NCBI GenBank assembly: GCA_028023455.1
Contig: JAQFVV010006271.1
Location: forward strand, 2,936,673 to 3,000,672
Direction: 5' to 3'
From: Epiperipatus broadwayi
Lineage: Eukaryota > Onychophora > Udeonychophora > Euonychophora > Peripatidae
DNA: 64,000 nucleotides
Part shown: positions 11,123-23,314 of the stretch, piece by piece
Layout: each line of letters starts with the position of its first letter
Position numbering within the stretch: the stretch's first letter is position 1
Made by a program: the position numbers and the translations under genes
The notes under the pieces: generated by a model
What the model was told of the DNA's origin: nothing
Seen by the model: only the letters and a program-made list of their open reading frames with translations
Databases searched by the model: none

Positions 11123-13682
11123 TGAAACAGACAGATCGGAGAACCGATCTTCGTTTCAGGTGTTTTTATGTACGGTAATCAAACTACTGTTCGCCCGCAG
11201 TGAGATTTTGTCTATTTTAAGTTATAATATAAATTAGTTATATATTCTATAGTTTATAAATAAATATGTAAAGTTTCCATATATAAATGTCACAAACCAT
11301 GAAATAATATTCGTGTGTGCGTGGTTTGTGAATTTATATCATTTAATTTAAAGTTTCAGTGCGGGCGTATTTGTTTTAAATTTTAGTTTTAAAATTGTAT
11401 AAAGTCGTTTAAAAATACTGATCAAAAATCACATTCCTTTGATCAGTGTTTTTAATTAAAATCTAATTGCACAAATGTTCAGAGCAATTAAGTTGTATTC
11501 AAAATTAGTAAGGAATTTTGATATGTAATTACTGTATCGATTTAAAAATGGCATATTAAATTAAAAGATTGCTAAAAACAGATAATTGATTGTTGGTCAA
11601 GCTGCATCGCTAGAGGCTAGAGAAAGTAGGCGGAGCCTAAAACAAAAACAAGTCGGGAAGGTCAGCAGTGGCAAATTCGAGAAAAAACTGATTCTAACTT
11701 TTGTAGTGTGTGAGAGAGGTAATCTCGAGACAGCACAGCAGTTGAGTATAATTCAAACATTATTATTAAGAAGTTTATCAGTGAATCACAATGTTGATGG
11801 GCTAAGTGCCAGGAACTGGTCTCTGCCCCGCCAATATGGATCTTCGTGCCGCTGTTTGATCATGTTTCATGTAACTCACAATTTCCAACTTCCAATCTCA
11901 AAATTAGCTATGCCTTACAAATAACTTTCAAAAATGCGCGCCTACGTTCGTCACAAGCCAAGCTGGATGAAGAAAGAAGAGTAACTTTGTTACACGAACT
12001 TTAATTTTCTTCCGTGCTTAATGTTATCAATCAAACAAATCACATGTAAGTTTTTATGTCATTTATAATGCTATTATTTAACCTGTCAGTAAATTTTCTT
12101 TTTCTTTTTTTTTTAATCCTCTGCTCTAGTCTTTAGAAATCATTTATAAAATTGTAATTAATAGTAATAATATTTCAACTGAATGCATTTATATTTTCTT
12201 ATGTTGCTTATTTCATAGACAAACATTGCCAATAGTAATATTTCCAACTCTGTGTAAACTAGTGTGTAATAATGATCAATTTAATTTAAAAGTAATTTCA
12301 TGTTCTGAATTAAATATTCTTCCACATTCCGAGTTAGTAAATGTTAAATCACTTTATTATTCTATGTTAAGTTGTTATAAAATTACAATCTAAGTTTCAA
12401 TATTAAATATATATATAATAGTTTCAAAGTGTTATTGTAATGTCATGTCTGATCTGAGAAATAACTACCTGTGTAATTTGATACTGTCGCTACCGCCTGT
12501 CAACCTGAAGGGTTAGGAGTCCCAGAGTAAAATTAACTATTTCTTGTTTTTTCACCGTCAGTTTAATTTCGCTATGTTTTATAGGGATAAGGATCTCAGC
12601 CTGTGGCGTAGAAACAGACTAATAGATTCCAGGTTTTATATAATTTCTTTTAAAAATCCGCTTCAAGTATTCGTCCTTCACGTCTGTGGCAATGCCTTCC
12701 CTTTGCTGAAATTAGCGTCTCACCATTCTACCATTGGGGAATGAAAGCAGTTTTTCTTTCCCGGTAATCTCTTGGATCACCGGGGTTCGAAATGATCCCG
12801 GCTGGTTGTCGTGTCCCGGAGCTACTTGGGGGCATTAAGCCTTGTCAAAGTACAAGCCGCCCGGTATTCCGTTAATGCACCGCAAGCGATTACTGTAGGG
12901 CTTTTGAATCCAGGCAACCACCAGTTCATCTATCTTCCATGTCGTATTTATATAAAGCCACCAGCACATCTATCCTTTATGTCGTCTTTCTATAAAACCA
13001 TTCTCCAACTGTTCGTCTACGTAACGGCTCGAGCCTATTCTAATAAAATAAGTTAATAAAAATCTTTAAATAAATATTTTTCCAGTGCTCAAATACTCTG
13101 ATTCTCTTAACCACCCATCAATCATTTAACTACCCAGCTATTGGCATAAGTTTGTTTACTAAATAAAACGTTTACTAAAGACTAGTAGCCAAATACAAGA
13201 GGATTCATGGAAGTCTTACCGTACTGTTAACATTATATTTATATGCTTTGTATTTTCATGTTGAACACTATATTTATCCACTTTCTATTTGTCTTATTTA
13301 ACACTATATTTATATGCTTTATATTTTGCTTATTAAACACTTTATTTAATTAAATTTTTGTGTCCTCCACTTTATTACTCTCTAAGTCTATTTAGCCACT
13401 TACTGTCTGTATTGGCAACTTAAATATATACGTTACATAAATGACCGTCCCAGTATCTATAGTCTAATAAATCTATTTATCATTAACTGTAAGAATTTAG
13501 TCTATGTTCTGAGCTGAGCTAGAAAAGGGATAACCCCGTGCTGTTATAAGGTCATCATCGGTTAGTCATACCGGGGTTTGGGTTTGAATTCAGTTGGCGT
13601 TTTGGAATTTATTCTTAAACGTGGACTGGGTTTGAACTCGGGTACTGTGTATGAGTAAGCGTGGTGTATTTATACCGGTACA
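11123..13682 (+). repeat. 5' LTR of the long-LTR element
   Basis: The LTR starts with a fold-back: TGAAAC and GATCGG at 11123-11140 pair with CCGATC and GTTTCA a few bases later. Further hairpins are CACAAACCA/TGGTTTGTG near 11.29-11.33 kb and ACTGATCAA/TTTGATCAGT near 11.42-11.45 kb. These may shape the RNA ends or 3' processing. Three short open frames inside are shared by both LTRs but have no recognisable domains and are not called as genes. Confidence 0.88.
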
Positions 13683-13695
13683 GTTATTATATTTT

Positions 13696-13721
13696 TGGAC
13701 GCCCTCCGTGGTGCTCGATGA
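13696..13721 (+). promoter_or_regulatory. candidate primer-binding site
   Basis: TGGACGCCCTCCGTGGTG begins 14 bases after the 5' LTR. The TGG start and the GCCC..CGTGG pattern resemble primer-binding sites complementary to tRNA 3' ends. The gap to the LTR is longer than usual and the tRNA was not identified. Confidence 0.4.
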
Positions 13722-14832
13722 AGAAATCTCCCACACCCTGCAGAGTGAACGGAAGTAAACAGTTAAATGATAAAAATATTCAATTTTTTTTGTGTCGTTT
13801 GTCATAATATCGATACGTATTTGGCGTATTAAAGTGCGCAAGTTAAATTATAGTAGTAAAACAAGTAATATAAATTTTTTTTCTCCCTCACATAAAGAAT
13901 CAGTATATAGTACTCCCAAATATTGTTAAGAAACAGAGTGAAGATTTTTTTTGAAAAGAGAGCGGAAGCAATTCGTGCGTGTAATTAATTAAAATAAATG
14001 AGTTATTCCATAATGTTTTTACGAGTTCACTCTTGTCGTTTAAATCATATGAAAAAATAAAGAAGTAGAATTAAGTCCAGTTCTAAAAAAAATAAAAACG
14101 TGTACGCGTATATATATTTGTGTACGTATATATATATATATATTTTCGTTTGTTGAGAAAAATATTTTTTTTGAAAAAAGAAGAAAGAAGTAGGATTATT
14201 CTTGTGTTTTAAAAATAAAAAAACGTGTGTGCATATATATGTATGTTGCAATATAAAAAAAAAAAACCTTACCGGAGTCAGTATTAAATTTTTTTTTGCA
14301 TATATAAATCTTAAATCAAAAATTATTAGGTCATATAAAAGTATATATTTGGGGATCAGTAGATTAAATTATCTATTGGTCACATGTTGCTGGCTGGCGC
14401 CTATCAAATAAATTTGTCAGCAAACATGTTTGTCCATACAGCAGTGGCGAGTGTTGTTTTAAAAGAGAGTAGGGTGGCATATATAAAAAGAGAGAATTAC
14501 TGACAGAAATACAAAAAAATACTATGTTATGTACCCATTATGAATATGTATGTATTATAGGACTGAGGAGAACAGTGCGAACTGGGTGAAAGAAAGTTTT
14601 TTTTCCCTGTATATTTTTAGTAATGATTTTAGACATGTCATATGATATTCCTAAATAAAGAAAAAAAACGTAGATAACAAAAACCAGACTGAACGTAGGC
14701 GAAGGGAGAAAAGAGAGAAAGGAAGTAAGCCACACAAACAGTATCAGCAGCGGAGGAGGATTTGGCAAGGAGCAGGGATCAGTAACCTTTTATGATATAT
14801 ACAAATCAAAGCGTTGTACGAATCAAAGTCTT

Positions 14833-15912
14833 ATGCTAAAAACATTTCTAAGGAAAAACGAAGCAGAAATAGAAGGAAACAAACAGAGGGAGCACGATCG
14901 CGATGCGAAGTTTAACGCGATCCTCAGAGAGGGGAGAGAGGACAGAAAGATCATGATGGCCATGTTGGCGCGTATGGTACAGATTGAAGAATGGTATATG
15001 GGGTCGGACGTTAAAACAGTTAGGGAAGGTAAAGAAATTATTAGTGCGAGGAGTGGAGCAGAGGACACAGAACCTCAACCAACTAAAATAAGGTTGGAAC
15101 CTCGTGAGATTAGATTAGTGAATACAAATGCCAACTCTACTCAACAAAAATGTAAAGAATTAGATGTGACAGAAATTTCTCAGAGTCAAAGTTTTACTCT
15201 AGCAGATTTAGCTAAAGATGAAGTAATTACTGAGGAAATGGTCGTTTCAAATCTAATGCAAGCCAGCCCATCTCAAAGTGATGACACCAGTTTAGTAACT
15301 TCTAATGGAGTGGCTGTATCGATGTTGAAAGATATCAATAGAACAAAAGATACTGTTTTGAATAAATCTTCTGAAATCATAATTAATAATTCTGAGTTAT
15401 CTTTTCATAATAATGATAAAGATGTTCTGTGGAAAAGTGATGATGAAAGATTAATGAAGTCATCAAAGTTAAAGTTTAGAAATGATGCTGAATGGCCTCC
15501 TGATATGAAAATGAAGAAAGTGGACAGATCTTTAGTTGTGTGCAATACTGCCCATTTTAATAAATTCCATGATTATTTATTTATGAAATGTGATCTGAAC
15601 AAAATTGATGAGGAACTGAACTCTTTAAACAGAAATGATAAACTTTGTTTTAAAGCATGGACATATGTTAAAAAAAATAGTTTCATAAAAAATGGAGAAA
15701 AACTTCTCAACTCCCAAAGTGAAAATGTTATAATGGATGCCATTAGATCACAGAAAGTTAGAGAAATTCTTTTAAAGCAAGATACTTTTAATAATGAACA
15801 ATATAATAATATACCAAAGCACAATATTGTGACCGCTTTTGCTATTTTAGTAAGAAATCTAAAAAGACATACCTATAACCCTTATATACCTCCCGACTCA
15901 GGGAGAAGGTAG
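14833..15912 (+). CDS. uncharacterised 359-aa ORF of the LTR element (Gag-like position)
   Basis: This is the only long open frame between the two LTRs and occupies the position of gag. The first 55 residues form a strongly charged, predicted-helical segment with many Arg, Glu and Lys. The middle is Ser/Asn/Asp-rich and apparently disordered. The C-terminal third (residues 230-345) is again helical, with aromatic and Lys residues. There is no CCHC zinc knuckle, protease DTG/DSG, RT or integrase motif, and no signal peptide or membrane segment. The ATG at 14833 is the first in the frame; no internal evidence contradicts it. A Gag-related structural role is plausible from position only; a captured or lineage-specific protein is equally possible. 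It has no visible breaks, consistent with a young insertion. Confidence 0.6.
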   Translation: MLKTFLRKNEAEIEGNKQREHDRDAKFNAILREGREDRKIMMAMLARMVQIEEWYMGSDVKTVREGKEIISARSGAEDTEPQPTKIRLEPREIRLVNTNANSTQQKCKELDVTEISQSQSFTLADLAKDEVITEEMVVSNLMQASPSQSDDTSLVTSNGVAVSMLKDINRTKDTVLNKSSEIIINNSELSFHNNDKDVLWKSDDERLMKSSKLKFRNDAEWPPDMKMKKVDRSLVVCNTAHFNKFHDYLFMKCDLNKIDEELNSLNRNDKLCFKAWTYVKKNSFIKNGEKLLNSQSENVIMDAIRSQKVREILLKQDTFNNEQYNNIPKHNIVTAFAILVRNLKRHTYNPYIPPDSGRR

Positions 15913-16140
15913 AGATATACAAAATGATAACCTGGGAAATGACCACTATGACATGCACAAGATGATGAGAAAAGGAATTACGGTAATATACCCACCTTTA
16001 TAAATGTTAAGTTCAAACCCTCACCCAGACTGTTCTCCAAGGTCAATCAATTATGTAAAAAAATGAATGGAAAAACTGTTAACCAGAAATTATGTATAAT
16101 CATTTTTTTTTGTTGTTTTTTTTTATAAAGTGACAAGAAA
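15913..16140 (+). other. 3' untranslated interior before the 3' LTR
   Basis: Non-coding. The last bases (AAAGTGACAAGAAA) are purine-rich but interrupted, so they are only a weak polypurine-tract candidate for plus-strand priming. Confidence 0.4.
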
Positions 16141-18705
16141 TGAAACAGACAGATCGGAGAACCGATCTTCGTTTCAGGTGTTTTTATGTACGGTAATTCA
16201 AACTACTGTTCGCCCGCAGTGAGATTTTGTCTATTTTAAGTTATAATATAAATTAGTTATATATTCTATAGTTTATAAATAAATATGTAAAGTTTCCGTA
16301 TATAAATGTCACAAACCATGAAATAATATTCGTGTGTGCGTGGTTTGTGAATTTATATCATTTAATTTAAAGTTTCAGTGCGGGCGTATTTGTTTTAAAT
16401 TTTAGTTTTAAAATTGTATAAAGTCGTTTAAAAATACTGATCAAAAATCACATTCCTTTGATCAGTGTTTTTAATTAAAATCTAATTGCACAAATGTTCA
16501 GAGCAATTAAGTTGTATTCAAAATTAGTAAGGAATTTTGATATGTAATTACTGTATCGATTTAAAAATGGCATATTAAATTAAAAGATTGCTAAAAACAG
16601 ATAATTGATTGTTGGTCAAGCTGCATCGCTAGAGGTTAGAGAAAGTAGGCGGAGCCTAAAACAAAAACAAGTCGGGAAGGTCAGCAGTGGCTATTTTAGA
16701 GAAAAACTTACATTCTAACTTTTGTAGTGTGTGAGAGAGGTAATCTCGAGACAACACAGCAGTTGAGTATAATTCAAACATTATTATTAAGAAGTTTATC
16801 AGTGAATCGCAATGTTGATGGGCTAAGTGCCAGGAGCTGGTCTCTGCCCCGCCAATATGGATCTTCGTGCCGCTGTTTGATCATGTTTCATGTAACTCAC
16901 AATTTCCAACTTCCAATCTCAAAATTAGCTATGCCTTACAAATAACTTTCAAAAATGCGCGCCTACGTTCGTCACAAGCCAAGCTGGATGAAGAAAGAAG
17001 AGTAACTTTGTTACACGAACTTTAATTTTCTTCCGTGCTTAATGTTATCAATCAAACAAATCACATGTAAGTTTTTATGTCATTTATAATGCTATTATTT
17101 AACCTGTCAGTAAATTTTCTTTTTCTTTTTTTTTTAATCCTCTGCTCTAGTCTTTAGAAATCATTTATAAAATTGTAATTAATAGTAATAATATTTCAAC
17201 TGAATGCATTTATATTTTCTTATGTTGCTTATTTCATAGACAAACATTGCCAATAGTAATATTTCCAACTCTGTGTAAACTAGTGTGTAATAATGATCAA
17301 TTTAATTTAAAAGTAATTTCATGTTCTGAATTAAATATTCTTCCACATTCCGAGTTAGTAAATGTTAAATCACTTTATTATTCTATGTTAAGTTGTTATA
17401 AAATTACAATCTAAGTTTCAATATTAAATATATATATATAATAGTTTCAAAGTGTTATTGTAATGTCATGTCTGATCTGAGAAATAACTACCTGTGTAAT
17501 TTGATACTGTCGCTACCGCCTGTCAACCTGAAGGGTTAGGAGTCCCAGAGTAAAATTAACTATTTCTTGTTTTTTCACCATCAGTTTAATTTCGCTATGT
17601 TTTATAGGGATAAGGATCTCAGCCTGTGGCGTAGAAACAGACTAATAGATTCCAGGTTTTATATAATTTCTTTTAAAAATCCGCTTCAAGTATTCGTCCT
17701 TCACGTCTGTGGCAATGCCTTCCCTTCGCTGAAATTAGCGTCTCGCCATTCTACCATTGGGGAATGAAAGCAGTTTTTCTTTCCCGGTAATCTCTTGGAT
17801 CACCGGGGTTCGAAATGATCCCGGCTGGTTGTCGTGTCCCGGAGCTACTTGGGGGCATTAAGCCTTGTCAAAGTACAAGCCGCCCGGTATTCCGTTAATG
17901 CACCGCAAGCGATTACTGTAGGGCTTTTGAATCCAGGCAACCACCAGTTCATCTATCTTCCATGTCGTATTTATATAAAGCCACCAGCACATCTATCCTT
18001 TATGTCGTCTTTCTATAAAACCATTCTCCAACTGTTCGTCTACGTAACGGCTCGAGCCTATTCTAATAAAATAAGTTAATAAAAATCTTTAAATAAATAT
18101 TTTTCCAGTGCTCAAATACTCTGATTCTTTTAACCACCCGTCAATCATTTAACTACCCAGCTATTGGCATAAGTTTGTTTACTAAATAAAACGTTTACTA
18201 AAGACTAGTAGCCAAATACAAGAGGATTCATGGAAGTCTTACCGTACTGTTAACATTATATTTATATGCTTTGTATTTTCATGTTGAACACTATATTTAT
18301 CCACTTTCTATTTGTCTTATTTAACACTATATTTATATGCTTTATATTTTGCTTATTAAACACTTTATTTAATTAAATTTTTGTGTCCTCCACTTTATTA
18401 CTCTCTAAGTCTATTTAGCCACTTACTGTCTGTATTGGCAACTTAAATATATACGTTACATAAATGACCATCCCAGTATCTATAGTCTAATAAATCTATT
18501 TATCATTAACTGTAAGAATTTAGTCTATGTTCTGAGCTGAGCTAGAAAAGGGATAACCCCGTGCTGTTATAAGGTCATCATCGGTTAGTCATACCGGGGT
18601 TTGGGTTTGAATTCAGTTGGCGTTTTGGAATTTATTCTTAAACGTGGACTGGGTTTGAACTCGGGTACTGTGTATGAGTAAGCGTGGTGTATTTATACCG
18701 GTACA
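16141..18705 (+). repeat. 3' LTR of the long-LTR element
   Basis: Direct repeat of 11123-13682 with the same TG...CA ends and the same 5' hairpin. It differs by scattered substitutions, a few-base length change in a TA run (near 17.43 kb) and a rearranged patch near 16.70 kb. Confidence 0.88.
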
Positions 18706-20959
18706 ATATACATTGTACTCATCCCAATCAACCATGGCCAATTATCAGATCACTAAAGCATTAAGGTCAACACATTGAAAGTAAAGACAAAAATAGATAT
18801 AATGTTAGGGTCGTTCACATAAAAACAGGTTAATGTATAAAGATTATTAAAATTAATTTGCCTTAATCAAATTTCAGATTTCTTACTAAAAAATTCTATA
18901 GTAAACAAATTTAATTGCATTTTTCATCTCACGTTGTCATTTATATAGTGGATGTTATCCCAGTAAAAAGATATGATCCAATTTTTGCTAATATCCAAAT
19001 ACAATAAATAAATTTTAATTTAAAATTAATCATGAAACTCTGATATTAAAATAATTATGTAGCAATCTAGAATGGTATTCGTGATACTATGAATAGGAAA
19101 GGGATTTTGTTGCTACCCATATATCATACAAAAAATTATCTTATAATCTTAATCAAAATAAAATAATACTGCTAATTAATGATGTCACTGAAAAACATCA
19201 ACTATATAAATTTTAATAAAGTTACTTTTATAATCTTTTTGTGCTCTTATACTTTAATCTTAAAATATATGTGTGATTTTGGACTTTCTGATAATGCAGA
19301 TGATGATAGAGATACAAATTCAGAAATAATAATTGAATAAATATTTTATTAATACTAATAAATATGACAAGGGTAAATCATTATTATTTTAAAAAGATCA
19401 GATTTATGTATAAATAACATTTAACTTATTAAAAATGAATAAATAAATAGATACAATATGATTTAACTATTAATACAAAAAACACTCACGTTTATATATT
19501 AATGCACCTTTTATTCCCATACCTCACAGTATGTAATATTTTTAATGATATTAACAAATAAATCTGACCAACAATATAACAGAGTTGAATTTTGAAGATG
19601 CATAATTTCATAGACACTTGAAAATAATTATAAATTTAAGTATAAAACATTTTATCAATGTTCTTAAAGCATAAAATGTGACTAGGCATATCAAAAATAT
19701 CAACATTCTCAAGTTATTCTGATTGAATCAAGAGCAAAATCAAAGCATAATTAGCGTCAGGCAAACATCAAATTACACTCAAAAATAAACACTTGTCCAA
19801 AAGTATTTATAAAAAATTAGGACCTTAACTCTAATCTTAATAAATATACCAAAAATAAACCGTCACAAAAGATTGTCAAAAATATAGCATTATTAGCTAT
19901 CTTACAAGCATAACAATAATAATATATATAAAAATATCGTTAATCATATTACCTCTTATGGCAACAAACAAATACATGCTGGAAAAATCAATAAAATATA
20001 ATAATTAAAGCAAAATATATCTAGGCACATGCATTGTGGCTTAGCAATCAATAAGAATAATATACATCTATTCCATTAATCCCTCCACACATTTGGGCAC
20101 ACTCTAAACAATTCCATACAGACATATATGTTTCTTTTGATTATATTAGAATACAGTAATATTCTGAGAATTTCCATAACCAATATAGTTCAAATCAAAT
20201 ATAAATAATAAATAAACAATAACGTCAATATAATACACATATAAATAAAACGTACATCTAACTTTTTTACCATTTAATAGTTCTTAAGTCCTAAAATCAT
20301 TGATTTTGATGCCATATTGTAGCACAATAGTTTAAATAATGATTCATTGGACGTGTTGAAGACTTTATTAAATCATCAGAACGATATGCATATTAAATAT
20401 TGACGAAACAATTTATTAAAATCCGAGGTACATAAAATAATTTAAATGTTGACGTAATTTATAAACCATTCAAGGTAAATAGCAAAGTAAATGTTGAAAT
20501 AATATGAAGATAATAAAATGTAGTTTCTTTTTTTGCAGCAATTAAAAGCATAAAACAATGAAACACTAGTAATCATATTATTTATTCTAACCGGTACGAA
20601 AATGATGTTATTTACTTTTGCAATAATGTGAATATTTAATTAACGAAAATATTTATAAAAAAATATAATACAAGTTCTAGTCAAATAACACAAAACTTTA
20701 TAATAAAATAGTAGTTTGTCAGAGTACAATACCTATTTCCAGATACTTGAAATTCATAATGAAGAGTATAATATTCATTTTGAAGCAATAGGAAGACTAT
20801 AGTAAACACCCAGTTTATTATATATTTTATTTTATTATTTATAGACAGATAAGGTGTTGAATGGCAATAAAATACTTTCAAGCACTAATATTTATTCTGC
20901 ATTTCCAGAACAATGCAAACAATTTCTTTAAAATGTAATAACTAAAATATAGGCTTATT
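18706..20959. other. AT-rich non-coding DNA
   Basis: No open frame with recognisable content and no clear repeat structure was found. Base composition is extremely A/T with many short A and T runs. Confidence 0.6.
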
Positions 20960-21084
20960 ATATACGCGTATTAATATATGAAATATATCCGGTATATGAG
21001 CACAGACTTTCACACAACTCACAACTCTATCTCATAACACTAATACACTTGATTACATATATGTCGAAAAGTTAAATAATCACT

Positions 21085-21133
21085 AATAAACGTATTTTAT
21101 GATAAATCAGCCAACATCAATTGGTCCAGATTA
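21085..21133 (-). ncRNA. hammerhead-like motif, degenerate
   Basis: The minus strand reads GGACCAATTGATG followed by a stem-loop-like stretch and AAAATACGTTTATTAGT. The position matches the motif in the better copies, but C3 is changed and the GAAA is altered to AAAA. It is probably inactive and is recorded because it shows the family relation. Confidence 0.4.
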
Positions 21134-21675
21134 TTATGTCTACACATATATGTAATAAGTCCTCAGATATACAGGAAGATAGCCAATATTCATACTTTAA
21201 TGGACAGGCTCTAATCTAATCCATACTACAACTCTTCGACCATCCATCCAATTGAAAATCTGATGATGCAATGTTCAAAGGCACCATGAGGCCCAAATTC
21301 TCGTCACAAGCAACTGCATATTAATAAAAGTTCAAGCAATATAATTATACCTTCCACAAACTTTGTTATCACACAGCATTATGATAGTATATCACTTCCT
21401 TCCATAATTATGCATTGTTGATGCTCTCTGAATGGTGTATGTGCTGAGGAAATTCTGTAGAGTGACAGATTTACCAAAGCCAAAGATCCAAGAAGATAAT
21501 TATTCTAGTAGTGCATGGTACTTTGAGCATTCTATCATCAAATTTTCAATAAAATAGATGGCTGAAGAGTTATGGGGTAGAATGGATTGAAGCTGGTCCA
21601 TTAAAGTATGGAGATTTGCTCTCTTAATATAAGCTGAGCATTGATTGTATATATGTGTGGAGATGTTTATCTGGA

Positions 21676-21720
21676 AAAACTGATGAGTCCTGGTTTAGCA
21701 TGAAATACGTATATGTTGGT
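21676..21720 (+). ncRNA. hammerhead-like motif, stem I broken
   Basis: CTGATGA (21680-21686), the GTCCTGGTTTAGCAT stem-loop and GAAATACGTATA are present. The upstream strand of stem I is AAAAA instead of ACCAA, so stem I with TTGGT is lost. The core matches the 22.4-kb copy. Confidence 0.5.
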
Positions 21721-21840
21721 GACTATCTTTTCAATATGCATGTGATCAAGTGTGTCAGCAGTATGAGATAGCGTGGATAGTTGAGGGTCAGGTGAACATC
21801 TGAATTCAAACCCCCTAAATATTACATATTGGATTGCAGG

Positions 21841-22199
21841 TATGATAAAGCTGTACTGTCGAAAAAAAAATTCATATATTAAAATAAAAAAAAACAGTTA
21901 TAAAAACACGAATAAAAACAAAGAATAAGATGTGGTTAGTTATAGTAGTTTTTCTAAGGTCAGTCAGCCTATAATACATGTGGTTAATAGCTTTTATACA
22001 AAGTGTCAGGTGATAGATGACTAATTAGTGATTGAGAATTACGATGCTAATTAACTAATTAATTTAGGAGACTTAAATTGAATATTTTAAAAATAACTTT
22101 TTAAATTAGTTTGTCTAAAACATTAGACAAAACAAAAAATTAATATTACATCATCTTATTACATCATGCATTTACAAATTATTATTTAATACATTGTAC
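21841..22199. other. AT-rich non-coding DNA
   Basis: Nothing recognisable was seen between the first and second copies of the hammerhead-bearing family. Confidence 0.5.
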
Positions 22200-22515
22200 A
22201 GGCATAAACCTGCATCTATATATGTAATATATGCGGGATTCGAACTCAGAATTTCCATCATCAGATTTTCAATGAAATGGAAGGCTGACGAGTTGTGAGT
22301 TGGAGTAGTTTGAATCCTGTCCATTAAAGTATGAAGATTGGCTATCTTAATATAAAGCTGAGCACTGATTGTATATATGTGTGGGGATAGTAATCTAGAC
22401 CAACTGATGATTGCTGGTTTAGCATGAAATACGTATATTGGTGATTATTTATCTTTTCAATATGTGTGTGATCAGGGGGGGTCAGCAATATCAGATGGCA
22501 CTGAGAATAGTGGAT
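22200..22515 (+). mobile_element. hammerhead-bearing repeat, single arm
   Basis: One arm in plus orientation, homologous to the right arms of the fold-back copies: it starts near TATATATGTAATATAT and includes TCATCAGATTTTCAAT, CCTGTCCATTAAAGTATG and the hammerhead motif. No inverted partner lies adjacent to it. Confidence 0.7.
22399..22442 (+). ncRNA. hammerhead ribozyme motif, best copy
   Basis: The sequence fits a type I hammerhead with a very short stem III. ACCAA (22399-22403) pairs with TTGGT (22438-22442) as stem I, five Watson-Crick pairs. CTGATGA (22404-22410) matches the conserved core. UGCU/AGCA closes stem II with loop GGUUU. GAA begins at 22426, followed by AUACGUAU, which is self-complementary and can form a 2-bp hairpin or a dimeric stem III. 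A17 follows, so cleavage would fall between 22437 and 22438. A U-U mismatch replaces the usual 10.1-11.1 G-C pair, which may weaken activity. Such minimal motifs are known in PLEs, retrozymes and satellite DNAs of animals. Confidence 0.75.
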
Positions 22516-23195
22516 CGTGTGAAATTATTATTTAATAAATAAAAACATTATAGTCTAATAAATATTCTATTTATTTAAATATATACATATATATTCTAAC
22601 AAAATAAATTTATCTAACAAAATGAATTACTTCATGCTTATTAGGGGATTGAAATGTTTAATAGGCTTCCACGTTGTAGCCAAATCTAATTAAAATATAT
22701 TTTCCTTAATATTGGTTTTTGAAAGATGAAAATTTTCTTAAATATAAATTAACGAAAGATGCATTTCTTCAGTATCAATTAAACATGCGATATATAGATT
22801 AAATAATTTCTCAAGTGCAATGTATAGATTAATATATTTCATACGTATACATTATATATAATCTATTTCGTGCGACCGCATTATAAGCCAAGTGTAACTC
22901 ATTAAAAATCAATTCAAAACAAATGAAAAGTTATTCCTTATTTTGTTAACTTTATAAAAAACTTATTAAATTAACATAAAACGCATTTTGCAATCTCTCG
23001 ACAGGTCGTCCACATTGTATTTCAAACACAACTAAACGATTGGGAGAGCTTACAAATATCACATATATTATTGGATAGTTTAAGCTAATTATAACTTTAT
23101 TCTAACCAACGAAAATTTTATTCAAATGATCGCACACCCACGTTATGGATTGATTATACTATATTTAAATCTATATGACATTTACACACTTGCAG

Positions 23196-23314
23196 ATAAA
23201 TTGCAATGCCAATTACAACATTTTAAGGATGGATCGATGGATGTTTCACCATTCCCAGCTGACATTATTTTTGAACACTACTGGGATGATGATGATGGTA
23301 CAGAACATCTATGA
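23196..23314 (+). CDS. possible terminal exon of an unknown host gene
   Basis: A pyrimidine-containing TTTACACACTTGCAG ends at 23195 as a splice-acceptor candidate. The open frame after it encodes about 38 residues, ending in an acidic and aromatic tail (EHYWDDDDGTEHL), then TGA at 23312-23314. The composition is less AT-driven than neighbouring chance ORFs: it uses Asp, His, Gln and Pro. No upstream exon or known protein was recognised, so this is a weak candidate; it could be a chance ORF. Confidence 0.2.

Larger units (their letters stand above)
11123..18705 (+). mobile_element. long-LTR non-autonomous LTR retroelement
   Basis: Two direct repeats of about 2.56 kb, both starting TGAAACAGAC and ending CCGGTACA (TG...CA termini), flank a 2.46-kb interior. 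Possible 4-bp target duplication ATAT occurs at 11119-11122 and 18706-18709. By eye the LTRs differ at roughly 15 sites plus one short rearranged patch near 11.67/16.70 kb, suggesting recent insertion. The interior has one 359-codon ORF and no protease, RT or integrase, which resembles large retrotransposon derivatives mobilised in trans. Superfamily cannot be assigned from the visible sequence. Confidence 0.85.
20960..21840. mobile_element. hammerhead-bearing fold-back repeat, copy 1 (degenerate)
   Basis: The left arm (about 20960-21295) and right arm (about 21525-21840) are inverted copies of the same family seen at 27.9-28.8 kb. Shared words include GAGCACAGACTTTCACAC, GGACAGGCT and TTCAATTG/AAATCTGATGATG. 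The two arms enclose about 230 bp of unrelated sequence. Both arms are diverged, so this is an old copy. No clear target duplication was found. Confidence 0.7.

Noticed and set aside
14823-15078. Minus-strand ORFs overlapping the LTR-element ORF (also 15573-15824)
   Set aside because: They are shadows of the 359-codon plus-strand frame with no independent coding evidence.
22230-22246. GCGGGATTCGAACTC as a minus-strand tRNA or SINE B box
   Set aside because: It has no A box at the right distance and no cloverleaf. It sits within the hammerhead-bearing repeat arm.
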